Below the pieces are notes generated by a model that searched no databases, had not been told where the DNA came from, and was given only the letters and a program-made list of their open reading frames with translations. Positions 1-11,960 of a DNA stretch of 64,000 nt are shown here, in pieces. Both the position numbers and the translations under genes were made by a program. Source of the stretch: Blasia pusilla (Eukaryota; Marchantiophyta; Marchantiopsida; Blasiales); the NCBI GenBank assembly GCA_050084515.1, contig CM114273.1:44472475-44536474 (forward strand), written 5' to 3'. The number at the start of each line of letters is the position of its first letter. Position 1 is the stretch's first letter.

Positions 1-25
1 TTGTTTGGTCATGAGGGTCGCGACA
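1..25 (-). mobile_element. Start of a Ty3/gypsy LTR (TGTCGCGACC family), running off the left edge
   Basis: Read on the minus strand from base 25, the sequence begins TGTCGCGACCC and matches the first 25 or so bases of the complete LTR at 24391-25391. No polypurine tract lies next to it at 26-50, so it is either a solo LTR or the 5' LTR of an element to the left. It interrupts a copia coding region that begins at base 26. Confidence 0.7.
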
Positions 26-769
26 TAGAGTGTGAAGCTAAGAGTGGATGAAGGAGAGTTGCTTGCAGATTCTAATATGTAGAGGCGCATGGTTGGAAGT
101 TTGATCTATCAAACTATAACCATATCAGATTTGAGCTATGTTATTAGCATAGTGAGCAAGTTTATGCAAGCACCTCGGAAACCTCACCTTGATGTTGTGA
201 GGAGGATAATGTGGTATGTGAAATTCTCTATTGAATTCGGACTTTAAATTTAAAATTTTCTGAGTTTTCAATAATAAAAATTCACAGATATTGATTGGGC
301 AGGAAGCGTGTCTAATCGACATTCCACATCTGGTTATTCATTTACTTTGGGAAGCACAACTATAAGTTGGGCTTCAAAGAAGCAACCTACAGTTGCTTTA
401 TCTTCTACCGAGGCTGAGTACAGAGGAGCAACCAATGCAGCATGTGAGGCGGTGTGGTTTCATCAATTACTTGTTGAGATTGGTGTTAGTAACTTAGGAC
501 GTAGTATTATATATACACACAATATTAGTAGCATCAAGTTTGCTAATAACCTTATGTTTGATGCTCGTACAAAACATGTTGAAGTGCACTATCATTTTAT
601 CAGAGAGAAAGTGCTTGCAGGAGAAATTAATCTTGTGTATATAGGTATAGATCAGCAAATTGCTGACATCTTTACAAAGGCATTGTCTAGAGATAAGTTT
701 GAGATGTTTAGAAATGATTTAGACGTTAGAGATACCGATATGAGCTTGAGGGGGAGTATCGAAGATTGA
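26..769 (+). pseudogene. Ty1/copia pol remnant: end of reverse transcriptase and RNase H
   Basis: The translation of bases 26-240 resembles the C-terminal part of copia reverse transcriptase (DEGELLAD, then SKFMQAPRKPHLD), with a stop at about base 75 and another at 275. From about 284 the RNase H domain reads DIDWAG, then SSTEAEY, then [13 protein letters not shown] and DIFTKAL, ending at the TGA before 770. The catalytic Asp normally found in the CDNQSA motif is His here (YTHNISS), so the enzyme would be inactive even without the stops. The element is truncated at its left by the LTR at 1-25. Identification as copia is secure; the family within copia is not determined. Confidence 0.85.
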
Positions 770-1000
770 GTTACAATGAAGCTCATGAGACACCTGAACT
801 GCTTCATTTGGTACTCACACGAAGTAGGAAAGCTTAATCTTGGTTAGTCAGTTAAGCGGGATTATCTTAACTAGGGTTAGTTAATCACAATTAGTCTAAC
901 CTGAGACTATGGTTAAGATTAGGGTTAGGGTTGCTTGTACATACCATATATAATTGAGAAGGGGACCAGCCTCCACTCATTCTCTCATTGCAAATTTCGT
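743..1000 (+). repeat. Copia polypurine tract and 3' LTR (approximate end)
   Basis: A polypurine tract (TTGAGGGGGAG, about 745-757) follows the end of the copia RNase H, as expected just before a 3' LTR. A TATATAAT box lies at 947-954 in the presumed U3 region. The right end is uncertain because gypsy gag sequence of opposite strand begins near 985. No matching 5' LTR is in the window. Confidence 0.55.
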
Positions 1001-1861
1001 TCTTCATGGTGGTGTGTGAGTGTGAGAGCCATTTCCCACCAGTTATGCTTCTTTAGCAGTTTTCCACACAATGTGAGCTTCGCTGTATGAAGAAACATCG
1101 CATTCTTAACTCTCCTCTGTAGCTCCTTGTCCAACACCCCATACCAATACTGCACTGATTGTGCCTCAATCATCCCATATGTCGGAATGATCAATCTCTG
1201 CATGCGCGTGAATGCCTCTCTCAAACTCTCACCCGATCGTCGTTGAAAATTGACGATCGTGTAGATTCTTCAGCTTGTCGGTGCGTACGCCCTAGTAGCT
1301 CTTCCCTAAATGTCGGAAGAACTCTACTGTGGGTGTGAAGCTACTAGTGTGGGTCTCTCTCCTCTCACAATCCTATCATATGCCTCGCGACTAGTGGATA
1401 CATACCTTGAAGCCCAATACATCCTCCACACATCGATCTCTACTAGATACAACGATCGGAACTCCATGTAATCATTTATCGGAGGACCCTCCAAAAACTG
1501 GAATAACCCCTTCCTTGCCATGAAAGGGTTGAACCGTGTCGGAGTCCGTATCTCATGGAAGTTACACCACGTGTCGAACTCCTGGATGAAGTCATCTAGG
1601 TCGATGGTGCCCATTGCACCCGAGAAACGACGTATGCCCCGATGGCTCATATCGTCCATCTCCTACCAAGTGATACTCGTCATCAGACCCGTTGTCTACT
1701 GATGACGATCTAGCTACAAATGGAAGTCGAGGTGGATTCTTGCTTGTAACCCTTCGATATCTCACTCCACTCCATGTCACACCACCACTACTACTCGAAC
1801 TATCCCGTTCTTCCCAACCCTGGAAGAACGTGGTGATAATCACCCTGTCTGACCCGCTCAC
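985..1861 (-). pseudogene. Ty3/gypsy gag (capsid) remnant
   Basis: On the minus strand, fragments at 1861-1592, 1659-1324 and 1224-985 form one broken gag. The 1659-1324 piece reads DLDDFIQEFDTWCNF and KGLFQFLEGPPINDY; the 1224-985 piece reads REAFTRMQRLI and EAQSVQYWYGVLDKEL. These are capsid-like blocks, with frameshifts and at least one stop between 1324 and 1224. From memory, this capsid type goes with the methyltransferase/PHD-bearing gypsy lineage seen at 27.3-35.1 kb, whose own gag lacks this part. No pol is attached here. Confidence 0.7.
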
Positions 1862-2880
1862 CCGCTCACCCGCTCAAACACTTAGACTCACCAAAGAGTC
1901 TCCCGCGCTCCTCACTAGCTCACATATGCTAATAGTAACCCCGTGATGACACACCCGGCCTCACGCACACTCAAGACTCGGGCTTACCCTGAGCCTCGCG
2001 ACTATCTCACCTAGTCACCAACTTACGCTCGGGTCATACACTCGACCGCTACATCGCAACCGTCGTACAAACATGCTAAACATGAAAGAAATCTACACTC
2101 CTCGCCATAACAGAACATGTCTAGCATCTACTACTAACCAACCCAACACTCTCACTAACACGAGATAAGTGTGGGAAAAGGGACTCGAATGAGTAACCTG
2201 AATACTCCCTCTAATCAATTGCTCCATCAACACTCACTTCTTCATGTGACATGACAACCTCCGCAGCACAACCATCTCCTTGCACAGAAAGTCTATCCTC
2301 CCGTCAACAGATGCAAACTACCCGTCGGCATCAGCATACTTACACTCCATCAGTAACATCCCGTCGTAAATTTTTGGTGTAACTCATCCACCTCGCTGAC
2401 AGTCCGTACAGTTCTCCGAAAATAATGTTCGGAAAATCTGAACTCTGAAAACTCAGTACAAGCCCGCTCATCCATGTAGCTTTCCTAACTACGTAAGAAG
2501 TTCCACTACATCCACCTCCCAACCTCGTTACTGGCGCTTACCCCGTCCGAGCTTTTAGTTAGTAATCCCTCTCGACTGTAGTCACTCACCATGTAGCCCG
2601 ACCAACCGTGGCCGTGACTACCATATCCGGCTGGGACTCCATTTTAAAACGTCCGTGGCACGGCTTCGACTAGCCTCGCTCCTTCCCACTTTTCCTGTCC
2701 GTAGGCACACTGCCTAGACCTAGCTGCGCCGCAACTTGAGCATGCGTGCCTATGCGGGCTAACTCCCTTCCAAACTTCCGAACTTTGCAGCCTCTCTCTT
2801 AGGCCCCCTTCCACTTGCTCCCTATGCACCTAATCCCCTTTGACTCCTTCCTCTACGGCACCCTATGTGGCATGCCTCAA
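1862..2880. other. No gene seen; probable leader region of the gypsy remnant
   Basis: Only short unrelated open frames occur here. The position upstream of the inverted gag and next to an LTR-associated repeat at 2881-3070 suggests the untranslated leader of the same decayed element. This is inference. Confidence 0.3.
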
Positions 2881-3070
2881 TTCCTCTACACAAAAAATGG
2901 TAGCTTACTCGAAATAGTAAGTTTCTCAATATGGCTTCAAATGAGCCGAAATGAAGGGGAAACCTGCTCTCTCAAGTTACCCGTGGCCTTAGTAGGTCAT
3001 CCTTGACCTCTTGAGGCTATCCTCTTATCTCCAAAGACGCTCTACTAGATCTCGTTGATCTATCTTAACA
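2881..3070 (+). repeat. Dispersed LTR-associated repeat, copy 1
   Basis: This segment (actcgaaatagtaag ... ctctactagatctcg) is similar to 25855-26060 in the same orientation and to 35445-35640 in reverse orientation. At the latter two sites it adjoins gypsy LTR sequence, so it is probably part of a long LTR. Sequence after the microsatellite (3449-3560, including GTGGGTTTGGTTTGACAT) also matches 35760-35910. Confidence 0.6.
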
Positions 3071-3448
<378 letters not shown>

Positions 3449-4995
3449 TTTAGGAGGTCATTTTCTCTTTGTTGAACCTCCTTGCTTAAGGCGGCAAAGA
3501 TATGGTGTTTCTTGCCTTATGAGTAATCTCAGCCTCTTATGAGTGGGTTTGGTTTGACATATGATACAGAGAGTATTTTAGAGAGATGATTTTCCAAATC
3601 TTTTGGAGAGATTTTAGTACATAATAAGTGATGTGTTTGGATTCAATGATTTAATGTGAGGTCTGGTAATTTATGTGTACATGGTGACAAAAATGTGTAT
3701 GCGCACACCAACATTGTAAGCATTCAAAGAACTTTCAATAACAATTGTCATATTCACAATTTTAACGTTACATTTCTCATCCTTCTTTTATAAGTGTGCC
3801 TACTTGTATATCACGTTATGCGGAGAGGATTGATGCAGACGACATCCAAATTCTCCAATATATGCATGGAGGAGAATAAATGAAGACTCGTGATATAACA
3901 AAAGAGACAATATCGTCGATCACTTATACTGTAGGGTACCATAATAGTTAGGAAAAAGCAACTATATGTTCTACCTTCAATAAATTAAATATAAAAAACA
4001 TATTATCAATGAAGTGATCGATCTAGGTGTGTCTCAAGACAACTTTTGTTTATTGGGGGATGTTGTGGTTGTTGATCTTCACTTTCCAACGTGGTGTGTT
4101 ATTGGACATACAAAAAGTTTCACTGTTGATCCAACAACACAAAGTTAAGGAGTTATGACTATTGTCTTTATCTCTTTTACAATGTAGGTGTTTGGGAACT
4201 TACAGTTGTCTTCTTAGACTTTCCTGAGAAATTGTTCTCATCGTTCTGTCAAGAACAATCAATTTACATCCTCTCTAGGTTCCTTGTGCATACTCTCCAC
4301 AATTCGCCATGGTGGCATAATGATTACAATGTGTACAATAATTGACATTCATAAGTCCAAATAATTAGTGTCCAATAATCTTGTCATCCTTTCACAACTT
4401 ATTGCCCATTAGTATTCATGTTCGAGTTGTTCAAGCAATTATATGCATAGTTGGTTAAGTTGTTCATCAAAATTTTTAAACGTCTACCTTCATGTTTTCA
4501 ATTGGGCTTGTTGTCAATTTTTTAATTCCATTTTGCATTCTTCCTTCCTTCCCCTCTAGTGTTACCCTTGACTTTCCTTGTCCTCTTATTAAGCCTCTAT
4601 ATTATTAACATACGATAACTTTTTGTTTTTTTGGGCTCCTTATGAACCACATGACAATGGAAACAAGAAATTATTTTCAGGGTATTATGACTACGAACTT
4701 TGTGCCTGTACCAATGTTTACATCACAAAGTGAAAACTTTTTGATTGTCTTTGTGCTTAATAATTTCATGAAATGAATCTAACAGGGGAAGAAATGTTGA
4801 AAAAAGGCAGAGATTTGTTCACTTATGGAACTCCTCCGCTAGTTTAGACTACCCTAAATGGCATCCGGCAGCAAACGACTGTGGTGTTCATGGTGTCGGA
4901 CATGTCCCCTCGTTGACACTTGCTTTAACGTGACACGTCCGCTATTGCCGGACAAAGCCATCCACATTCGGAAATTGAACTTCACGTGTGTGGAT
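3449..4995. other. AT-rich intergenic DNA, no gene seen
   Basis: No open frame of note on either strand. The first 110 bases belong to the dispersed repeat described at 2881. The rest shows no recognisable element. Confidence 0.4.
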
Positions 4996-5027
4996 GAATG
5001 AACGAACGAACGAACGAACAAACAAAC
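4996..5027. repeat. Short GAAC/AAAC tetranucleotide microsatellite
   Basis: About five GAAC units followed by AAAC units, roughly 520 bp upstream of the start codon of the membrane-protein gene. Confidence 0.8.
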
Positions 5028-5546
5028 TTGATCGGAGATGGGAATGATCGGAGTGGCTACCTGTGGCCTGAACAGTGGGTTGCGGGCTGGTCATCGCATG
5101 CGGTGAAATGAATTGGAGGAGACTTGCAGCGTTAGCGTTCTGAGGTAGGTCAACTGGCTCGTCTTGGGATAGATGTCCGCTGTTAGGTCACGAGGCGAGT
5201 CTATGCTTTTTCGACTGCTGCATCGTCGTCTTGGGGATGATCGTGGTGTGATGGGGTCGGAGTTCGTCGCAAATTTCATAATTTTTTGGGTGATCCGATC
5301 CTCTTTGTTTTTTTTTTTTTTTGGTTTCTACCCTTGCATCAGAGACTTAGGTCAGAGTAAGGCTTCCACAAGAGGAGATTCAGTGTCGATGATATGGGGT
5401 GGGTGTAAACGTCTTGCTTGCGACTCCCAGATCAGTGTCTGAATTTGACAGATTTTTGCGTGTTCATTCCAGGAGCTACAGGTTGTGCAGTTGCAGGGGA
5501 GGATGTGTTTTGCTGCGTCCAGTGAGTGGTAATTATCTCCGATCGG

Positions 5547-7604
5547 ATGGCTGCTATCGGTCCTGGGAACATGACAAGCTTGATTGTCCTAGTCGCGTTC
5601 TTTTCAGTGATCCTCTGCCAGAGCTGGAATGTGGACGGTATTGCTGGGTATGGTTTGGATTCGGCGCTTAATCAAGCTCAGACCGATCCTCTAGCCGAGA
5701 ACGATATTTTCCTCTCTTTGTCCTCTGCCCTTAAAAATTCTCTGGTGAAGAATCCCAATTTTGACATCAATAGAAAGATCCAAACCCTCCTCGGTTTTGA
5801 ATCTACAACTCTTATAAATGTCAAACTTGTTGGTTTCCCTGGTGACGATGATCGTACAAAGCAGCATTTGGAGTCGCAGCTTTCCCGCTACATAGATGCT
5901 TTGAACCAGGAACTCCGCGTAAGTGTGGTGGGCTCCGAGCCGCATGAGTTGATGATAAAAGCAAAGATCACTGTGGAGGTCACAAGAAGTGGTAGGCAGC
6001 TTACTGATAAAATCTTCAGCGCTGTCAAGGCCCATCTCGATAGTACAACTCCTGCGAATACTGGTACTCGTCTCTTCTATGCTTCAATTCAAGCTGTACC
6101 GTACACCATTGTCGATGACATAATTCAAGGAGACTTGGAGAAGCCACTTTCTTCGTACACAGTTTACATTCTTAACACGCGTCCTCAAGAACGCAGCTAT
6201 GGATACGAGTATGGAGCCGGCAGTCAGTCAAATTACTATCCCAAGTGCCTGGGGACTTTCTGGACAGGCAAAGACAGGTACATGTGGATTGATATCGGTG
6301 CTGGTCCAGTAGAATATGGTCCTTCGACATCTGGAGAGGGATACGTCAAAGGTGAAATGTTTCCACTGGCGCAATCCTACGGTGTTAACCAAGTCCAAAA
6401 CGTTTTGCTAGCGGATTTGGCAGCAGTGATTTGGAGTGCTGCCCGTCTGCTCTTCGTTCCATCTGTTCGTATTCCTGTGTCATATGAAAAGGAGACGGAA
6501 GTTCATCTTATCCACATACAAGGCGCAAATACAACCGAAGACAGCAAAGGGATTGATTTGAAAGTGATAGAAGAGGTCTTCATGAAGGAAAGAGAGCACC
6601 TCCTTCTACCTAGGCAAAGTTTGAAATTCAAATATTTCAATTTGAAATTTGCCAACTGTCCAATATGTGCAGCAGCTATTGCCCGTGCTCACCGGACGTT
6701 CACTGCCCGGGTTTTCTTGGAAAGGTATAGTCTCTTTGTAGACGATTACCTGGACTCCAAGCACCTTCATGAGTTTCTTTCCGAGTTTGGCACCGAGTTG
6801 GAGGAGAAGATGGACATTGATGTTAAAACTTCAGCCCATGTCCTTCCTGTGTACATCCTGGATGTCGATTCTGATCGGCAGCTTCTGTTGGACCGCTACC
6901 ATCAGGTGATCCCTTTCAGAGACATGGTTATAGCTGTGCGGAGCAAGGCAGCTCAAGTGGTCACTGAGTACAGCTGCAATGGGCGCCCCATGGTGGCACA
7001 AACTCGAATGCTTGAACGACCTATAGTAGGTGCTCTTTTGCAGACATTATGGGGTGTGGCACCCACACATGTCACTTGGAGTGCTCAACACAACAGCTCA
7101 ATTGTCGATTATAGATGGGCGGTAGGGCAAACACCCTTCGGTCCATTTTCTGATAGTATGTCTTTATCCTTTGCTCAAAAGGATGCAGCTCCTAGGAATA
7201 TACTTTACTCAATGCTGAATCAGTCTATCTCAACTGCACTTGAACTTTTGGAAACCATCAAGGTGCATGGTGGAGAGAAGAAGCTCTTTGGGAAGAAGGG
7301 GCACATGGAGTTTTTGCAACGATGGAATCTGTTTGTCTACAAGCTGGATAGAGCAGTATCAAATATTGCTCACTTTGACTTCAAGACAGGACTGTACTTC
7401 CTCAAATCAGCTGAGCATGACCTTTTTGCAGTCCACAATCTAGCCTACACGGCATCTGGAGATTTTGAGGCTACGATGATTTGTTACCAAGATCCTCCAT
7501 TCCCTTGGCTGTGGATCTTTTCTTTTGTATTGTTTCTTAGTGTAGCTGCATACGTTTGGTTTAGAAGAGATAGGCTATTTGTGAACAAGAAGAAGCGGTT
7601 TTGA
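5547..7604 (+). CDS. ER-type single-pass membrane protein of the At3g28720/At5g58100 family, intact, single exon
   Basis: A 685-residue uninterrupted frame. The first ATG is at 5547; the frame stays open upstream to a GTG at 5526, but plants initiate at ATG. Residues about 9-25 are hydrophobic and look like a signal peptide. One membrane segment lies at about 652-672 (WIFSFVLFLSVAAYVWF), followed by a 13-residue basic tail ending KKKRF, with Lys at -3 and -4, a dilysine-type ER-retrieval pattern. This predicts a type I protein with its bulk in the ER lumen. From memory it resembles the Arabidopsis At3g28720 group; the longer paralogue At5g58100 is linked to pollen-wall formation. No catalytic motif is recognised, and the molecular function is unknown. 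A CPICAAA motif sits mid-protein. It is the only undamaged long frame among the surrounding transposons. Confidence 0.85.
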   Translation: MAAIGPGNMTSLIVLVAFFSVILCQSWNVDGIAGYGLDSALNQAQTDPLAENDIFLSLSSALKNSLVKNPNFDINRKIQTLLGFESTTLINVKLVGFPGDDDRTKQHLESQLSRYIDALNQELRVSVVGSEPHELMIKAKITVEVTRSGRQLTDKIFSAVKAHLDSTTPANTGTRLFYASIQAVPYTIVDDIIQGDLEKPLSSYTVYILNTRPQERSYGYEYGAGSQSNYYPKCLGTFWTGKDRYMWIDIGAGPVEYGPSTSGEGYVKGEMFPLAQSYGVNQVQNVLLADLAAVIWSAARLLFVPSVRIPVSYEKETEVHLIHIQGANTTEDSKGIDLKVIEEVFMKEREHLLLPRQSLKFKYFNLKFANCPICAAAIARAHRTFTARVFLERYSLFVDDYLDSKHLHEFLSEFGTELEEKMDIDVKTSAHVLPVYILDVDSDRQLLLDRYHQVIPFRDMVIAVRSKAAQVVTEYSCNGRPMVAQTRMLERPIVGALLQTLWGVAPTHVTWSAQHNSSIVDYRWAVGQTPFGPFSDSMSLSFAQKDAAPRNILYSMLNQSISTALELLETIKVHGGEKKLFGKKGHMEFLQRWNLFVYKLDRAVSNIAHFDFKTGLYFLKSAEHDLFAVHNLAYTASGDFEATMICYQDPPFPWLWIFSFVLFLSVAAYVWFRRDRLFVNKKKRF

Positions 7605-9702
7605 CCAATACAGAGATTTCATTTTTTCTACACCAGGTTCTATGATCAAGAACACAAGGTCTATTCCTTAAAGTTTCTGCCTACATCTTACATTGCATAT
7701 CTTGCTCCAGATGGGAGACAGCCTTCTACTTTGGTCACTTGTTGTGCTGCTTGTGTCGTAGTAGAGTTCCTCCAAGGGTGCTTCAGTTTAAAGTCTGATA
7801 AAAAACGAGTGACACTTCACAGAGTTTGGTGTCTTCATATATACTCATGGGTAGGCTAGGATTGGATCTCAAAGGATGTGTTTTAGTGTTGCTAATCAAA
7901 AGGACCTTTATCGATTCGCTGATTTTGTATTAGGTCCAGCAATGGTATGTCCTTCTGTTTAGTACCTCAATGGTTGGAGAGGTTAGGAATTACCAAGAAA
8001 AGAGTGCCATGGTAGATGTTCATGGTAGCATTCGTGTCAGCAATAATTTTTTTCGTTCTGTCTTCTTGATATTAACTCATGGCATGAAATGCTTCATAAA
8101 TCCAGTTTTTGTTGATTTTAGTGAGAAACTGTCAACCTCATGATTGCAATGACTGGATGGATGGTCTTAGTGGCAGTTTATGCCAACCACTGTGGGTTTG
8201 TTTCTGGACAGAGTTATTCATTTTCAAAGTTTCTGTTTGTTGCCCCATGTTTATTCAGTAAAGAAGTCTAGTTTCAGATGTGAACGTGGCAACTCTTGTC
8301 AGACATTAAATGCTTTAACACAATTTTCAGAGCACGGGGGAAGTTTTATCACCAGTGCAGTGTTATTGGAATCCAACCCCTAGCATGACTCATGAAAATC
8401 TTCCGTTCAACTGCTGGTTATTAGTTCTTGGAGCTAGTGTGTTGACAGCAATTGCTAGGCCGAAATATTGGCTGACCAAAATGCACCAGTTGAGGCTCAA
8501 GTCAGGTCTACTCTTGTGGGGATTAGTCATGCTTTCATCCACATTCAAGGCAATGCTTTGTGTTTTGAATCATTAGTAGGATGGCATGACACGAGCTGGC
8601 AAGCTTTCACATGACAGTCTGCCCTCTGACCTCTCCCATTGTTTAAATGGTCTAGATTAGAGCTCGAGTCACCTTTGCTTCTAACTGTTTAAAAGGTAAA
8701 CTTGCATTGTTGCAATGTCCTTGATTGGTTGAGCCGTCTTGGCATGTTGTAAGGTCTGGGCAGTCATGGAGAGAGGTGGCATAGCATCTTTAAGCCAGTA
8801 ACTGAGAGTCAAATACGCATCCCTCTAAAATATTCCGACTTGGTGTGGCAACAATGAGTGCAAAGCATATGACATTAAAAGCTCTCCAGGTAGGAGGGAA
8901 TTTGTGGTTTCGGTGTAGACATTCATGGATTTGTTGTGGTTCCGATTCAAAGTTGACTAGAAATGGCTTGCATTGACAAACTGTGTCGGACTAATCTGAA
9001 TGGTGTGGTATGGCAGGGAAAGCAAAATCCAGTTAAATAGTGGTATTTTCCGATGCTCTCTTGAAGGAAAGCATCTTAGGGGAAGGTTGATTGGTCAGGG
9101 TCAGTATATAGATTGGTTTTATGTATACAGTTGCTAAAGGGGTTTCCTCTATCCATCCATTAAAAAAGTAATAGTGAGGAGTTGAAAGAGGAATTGGAGC
9201 TTTGGTGATTGACATGTACAGATTGTGGGGTTTGAGATGGAAAGTTCTCACATGATGGACGTCCCCTTTAATTTTTTATTATTGTTGTGACCTTCACTAC
9301 TCCGTCATAAGCTTCCTTTCAAGGTGATTGAATTGTTAATTTTTCTACTAGCACTCATTGTGAGAATTATTTGTTGTACCACATTCATACCTATTTCTCT
9401 TATGGAGGTTGACAAAACTAAACAGCACAGTTGTCAGAAAAGAATTCAAGGTGAGGTTTTCTTCTACAAATTGGATCAAATATTCCTTGTCATTGCTTTC
9501 TCCTTAAAGATAGCAAGGTGATCTAAAAATCTCCTTGGGTTAAGAGGAATTTCTCACTTGACTCTTGGAGTTATGTCCCTATGGAAGAGTAGGTAGTGTT
9601 CCATGAAGAGTTGGATCCGCGGTGTGTGTTCTCCAAAAGGGCAAGGAGTGAATGGGTAGTATTGTGGGAATTATGAAAGGATGCATGCAAGTGGAACCAC
9701 TA
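7605..9702. other. 3' flank of the membrane-protein gene and intergenic DNA
   Basis: The first few hundred bases are presumably 3' UTR, although no canonical AATAAA was found close to the stop. The rest holds only short chance frames and no recognisable transposon domain. Confidence 0.35.
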
Positions 9703-9855
9703 TCTCTTCCGTTTGGTATGGATGCGATGTGGTGCCTGCAATTGGAGTTGGTGTCTCTTCTGTTTGGTATAGATCCGGTGTGGTGTGTGCCACTTTAACC
9801 GATGTTTCTTCCATTTGGTGTGGATCCAGCGCGATGTCTACCATTGAAATTGATC
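9703..9855. repeat. Minisatellite: three copies of a 51-bp unit
   Basis: Three consecutive 51-bp units each begin T(C/T)TCTTC and contain TTTGGT(A/G)T. The copies are diverged, at roughly 65-75 percent identity by eye. The length is a multiple of three and a minus-strand frame stays open with a 17-residue period, but nothing else supports a gene. Confidence 0.75.
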
Positions 9856-9859
9856 TCAC

Positions 9860-11770
9860 TTGTATACAGGGGTGGAATTAGTGCCACAAAGATGCTCTAT
9901 ATGCTTGCCATTCCTTCCACATGACTATTATGTGTAAGGAATGATTGGCCTATCTCAACCACTTGAATGCATTGTACTTAGGATATGCTATGTGTAAGTG
10001 CCATGTATTCAAGTGACCTCACTCTTGTTTCAACCGTCATCGTTCAAAGGTTTGTTTGCACATTTAAACGAAACTTGGCTAACCTGTATTCTTTTGCATT
10101 AAAGCATGTAGGCATATAGGATACTTCTTATTATAGCTATGGGAGTGTGAAGTGTCCTTTTCAAACCACCTCAAGAAGAGGGAAGAAGAACGGAAGTTGA
10201 AGGAATGCATTGGTAGGGGTTTGAGGGATCCTCTTAAAACATGTTGATTCAAGGACGATTACTTCAAATTTTCATTTCAGGTGTCAAGGATTTGTCGAGA
10301 CCTGACACTCAGACGATCTTTGACACTAAGACAATTGCTACATGTGCAAGCAAGGGCTCTCTCCAATAGACGATGATGATTAAATAAGCGTGAGAGGAAA
10401 CAGTGCATGGGGAACTAAAATCCACAATGGACAATGTGCTAAAGCTATTCCATCCTAGTTTCCACCTATCTTGCAAGAATGTGAACCTTTGGTCTTTCTC
10501 AGATGCAACCATTCGCCATTAGCAAGACTGCACTAAGGAGAAAAAGTCACTTCCCTAAACAAGAAAAGGAGATTTGTACAATTAGTCAAAGTTTCTTTAC
10601 CTCAATATGGGAACAAGCAACCAACACCGATTTAGACAAGTGGAGTGCTTGAGGAAACATTGTTTTATTTTATATCAGAATTCTATGACCTATGTACGTC
10701 AATATTAGCAATAGAAAGTATGATTTTGAACATGTTTCAAATGCAGGAAATGTTGGACCCAAAATAATGTTGTCTTTACTCTCTACATGGCTTATATGCT
10801 TTTCCCTATGTAATATGCAATGATCCATTTTTTCTTGCTCAAGCAAGTTGCAATGACTTTGTTTGTTGGATGGCTCAATCCTAATGCATTGGTTGTTCTT
10901 GCTATATTTAATAAAGTTGAATTAGCACATGCTAGCCTTACCACTACAAAGTAGTAGATTATCGATATAATAAAATGTGATCCCATACGCATAGTACGAT
11001 AAGATAGTGAGATAATAAGACAAAATAGGCAACATCCTTGAATTTTGTTGTTTGAACCATATTAGATGGCTAGAAATACATAAGAACAATGGAACGAGTA
11101 GGGATTTGAGTGGAATATATATTAATCAATTCATAATTTATTTAATATTATAATGGGCGATTATAAATATTAATAATAGGAATAATTATGATAAATAACC
11201 AAAAATTTAGAAATTTTGCCTCAATTCATATTTGACGGAAAGAGAAAATAAATTTTAAGGGAGAAGGAATAAATTTTGTTTAAATTTCATAGAAGGGTAA
11301 AATTACTTATCGCACTGGGATATCATTTAAATTTGAATGGAGGATTGTAATTACTAAGAAGATTGAAATGTCATTACTCTTCTAAGATTTTAGAAAATAA
11401 AATTTGATTTAAAATTTAAAATAAATAACTTGAATACTTTAAAAAATAATCAGATTAATGCACGTGTGATATTTAGGGAAAGGAAAATGAATTTGAATGG
11501 AAAAGGAAAATGATTCTATAAATTAAAATTAGCAAAGATTTGGCTAATGAATGTTATTTTGGTGGAAAGGGTGGGAGGGGAAGAATAGTTATTGTTCGAG
11601 CTTTTATGGAGGAGTGAAATTATTTAAGGTTGATGGGTATTATTTAAAGGCGAAATTTTCTTACTCTTTTAATATTTTAAAAAGTGGAAATTATAATTAT
11701 AATTATAATTTTAAATTTTAAATAAAAATTTTAAATCATTATTCACACATGTTTTTTAAGGCCCTATTGA
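9860..11770. other. AT-rich intergenic DNA, no gene seen
   Basis: AT content rises sharply after about 11100. Blocks near 11210-11460 and 11500-11760 look like a degenerate tandem duplication of about 300 bp (shared elements include GAAATT, TTACTCTT and ATTTTA runs). No coding signal. Confidence 0.35.
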
Positions 11771-11774
11771 TATG

Positions 11775-11960
11775 TGGCAATTGGACAGCAAGAAAAAAAA
11801 TGTTTCACATGTTATGGGCAGCAAGAAAAAAATTTGAATTTGTATGTAGCATCAGTAATCACTTCCCTTCATGGGCTATACACTAACAAAAGCTCTTCAA
11901 ACACTTCTTTTATCTTTCATGCATCGCACAGACACCTTACTATTGATTTTAAAAGTATGT
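11775..11960 (+). repeat. Dispersed repeat, copy 1 (partner at 16535-16720)
   Basis: The segment containing TTTGAATTTGTATGTAGCA and CTTCATGGGCTATACACTA is repeated in the same orientation at 16535-16720 with moderate divergence. No coding content; the element class is unknown. Confidence 0.6.

Noticed and set aside
915-932. Interstitial telomere-like TTAGGGTTAGGG
   Set aside because: Only two short units inside a copia LTR; no array.
5526-5546. Upstream GTG start for the membrane-protein gene
   Set aside because: Plants use ATG; the ATG at 5547 starts a normal signal-type N-terminus, and the seven upstream codons add nothing.
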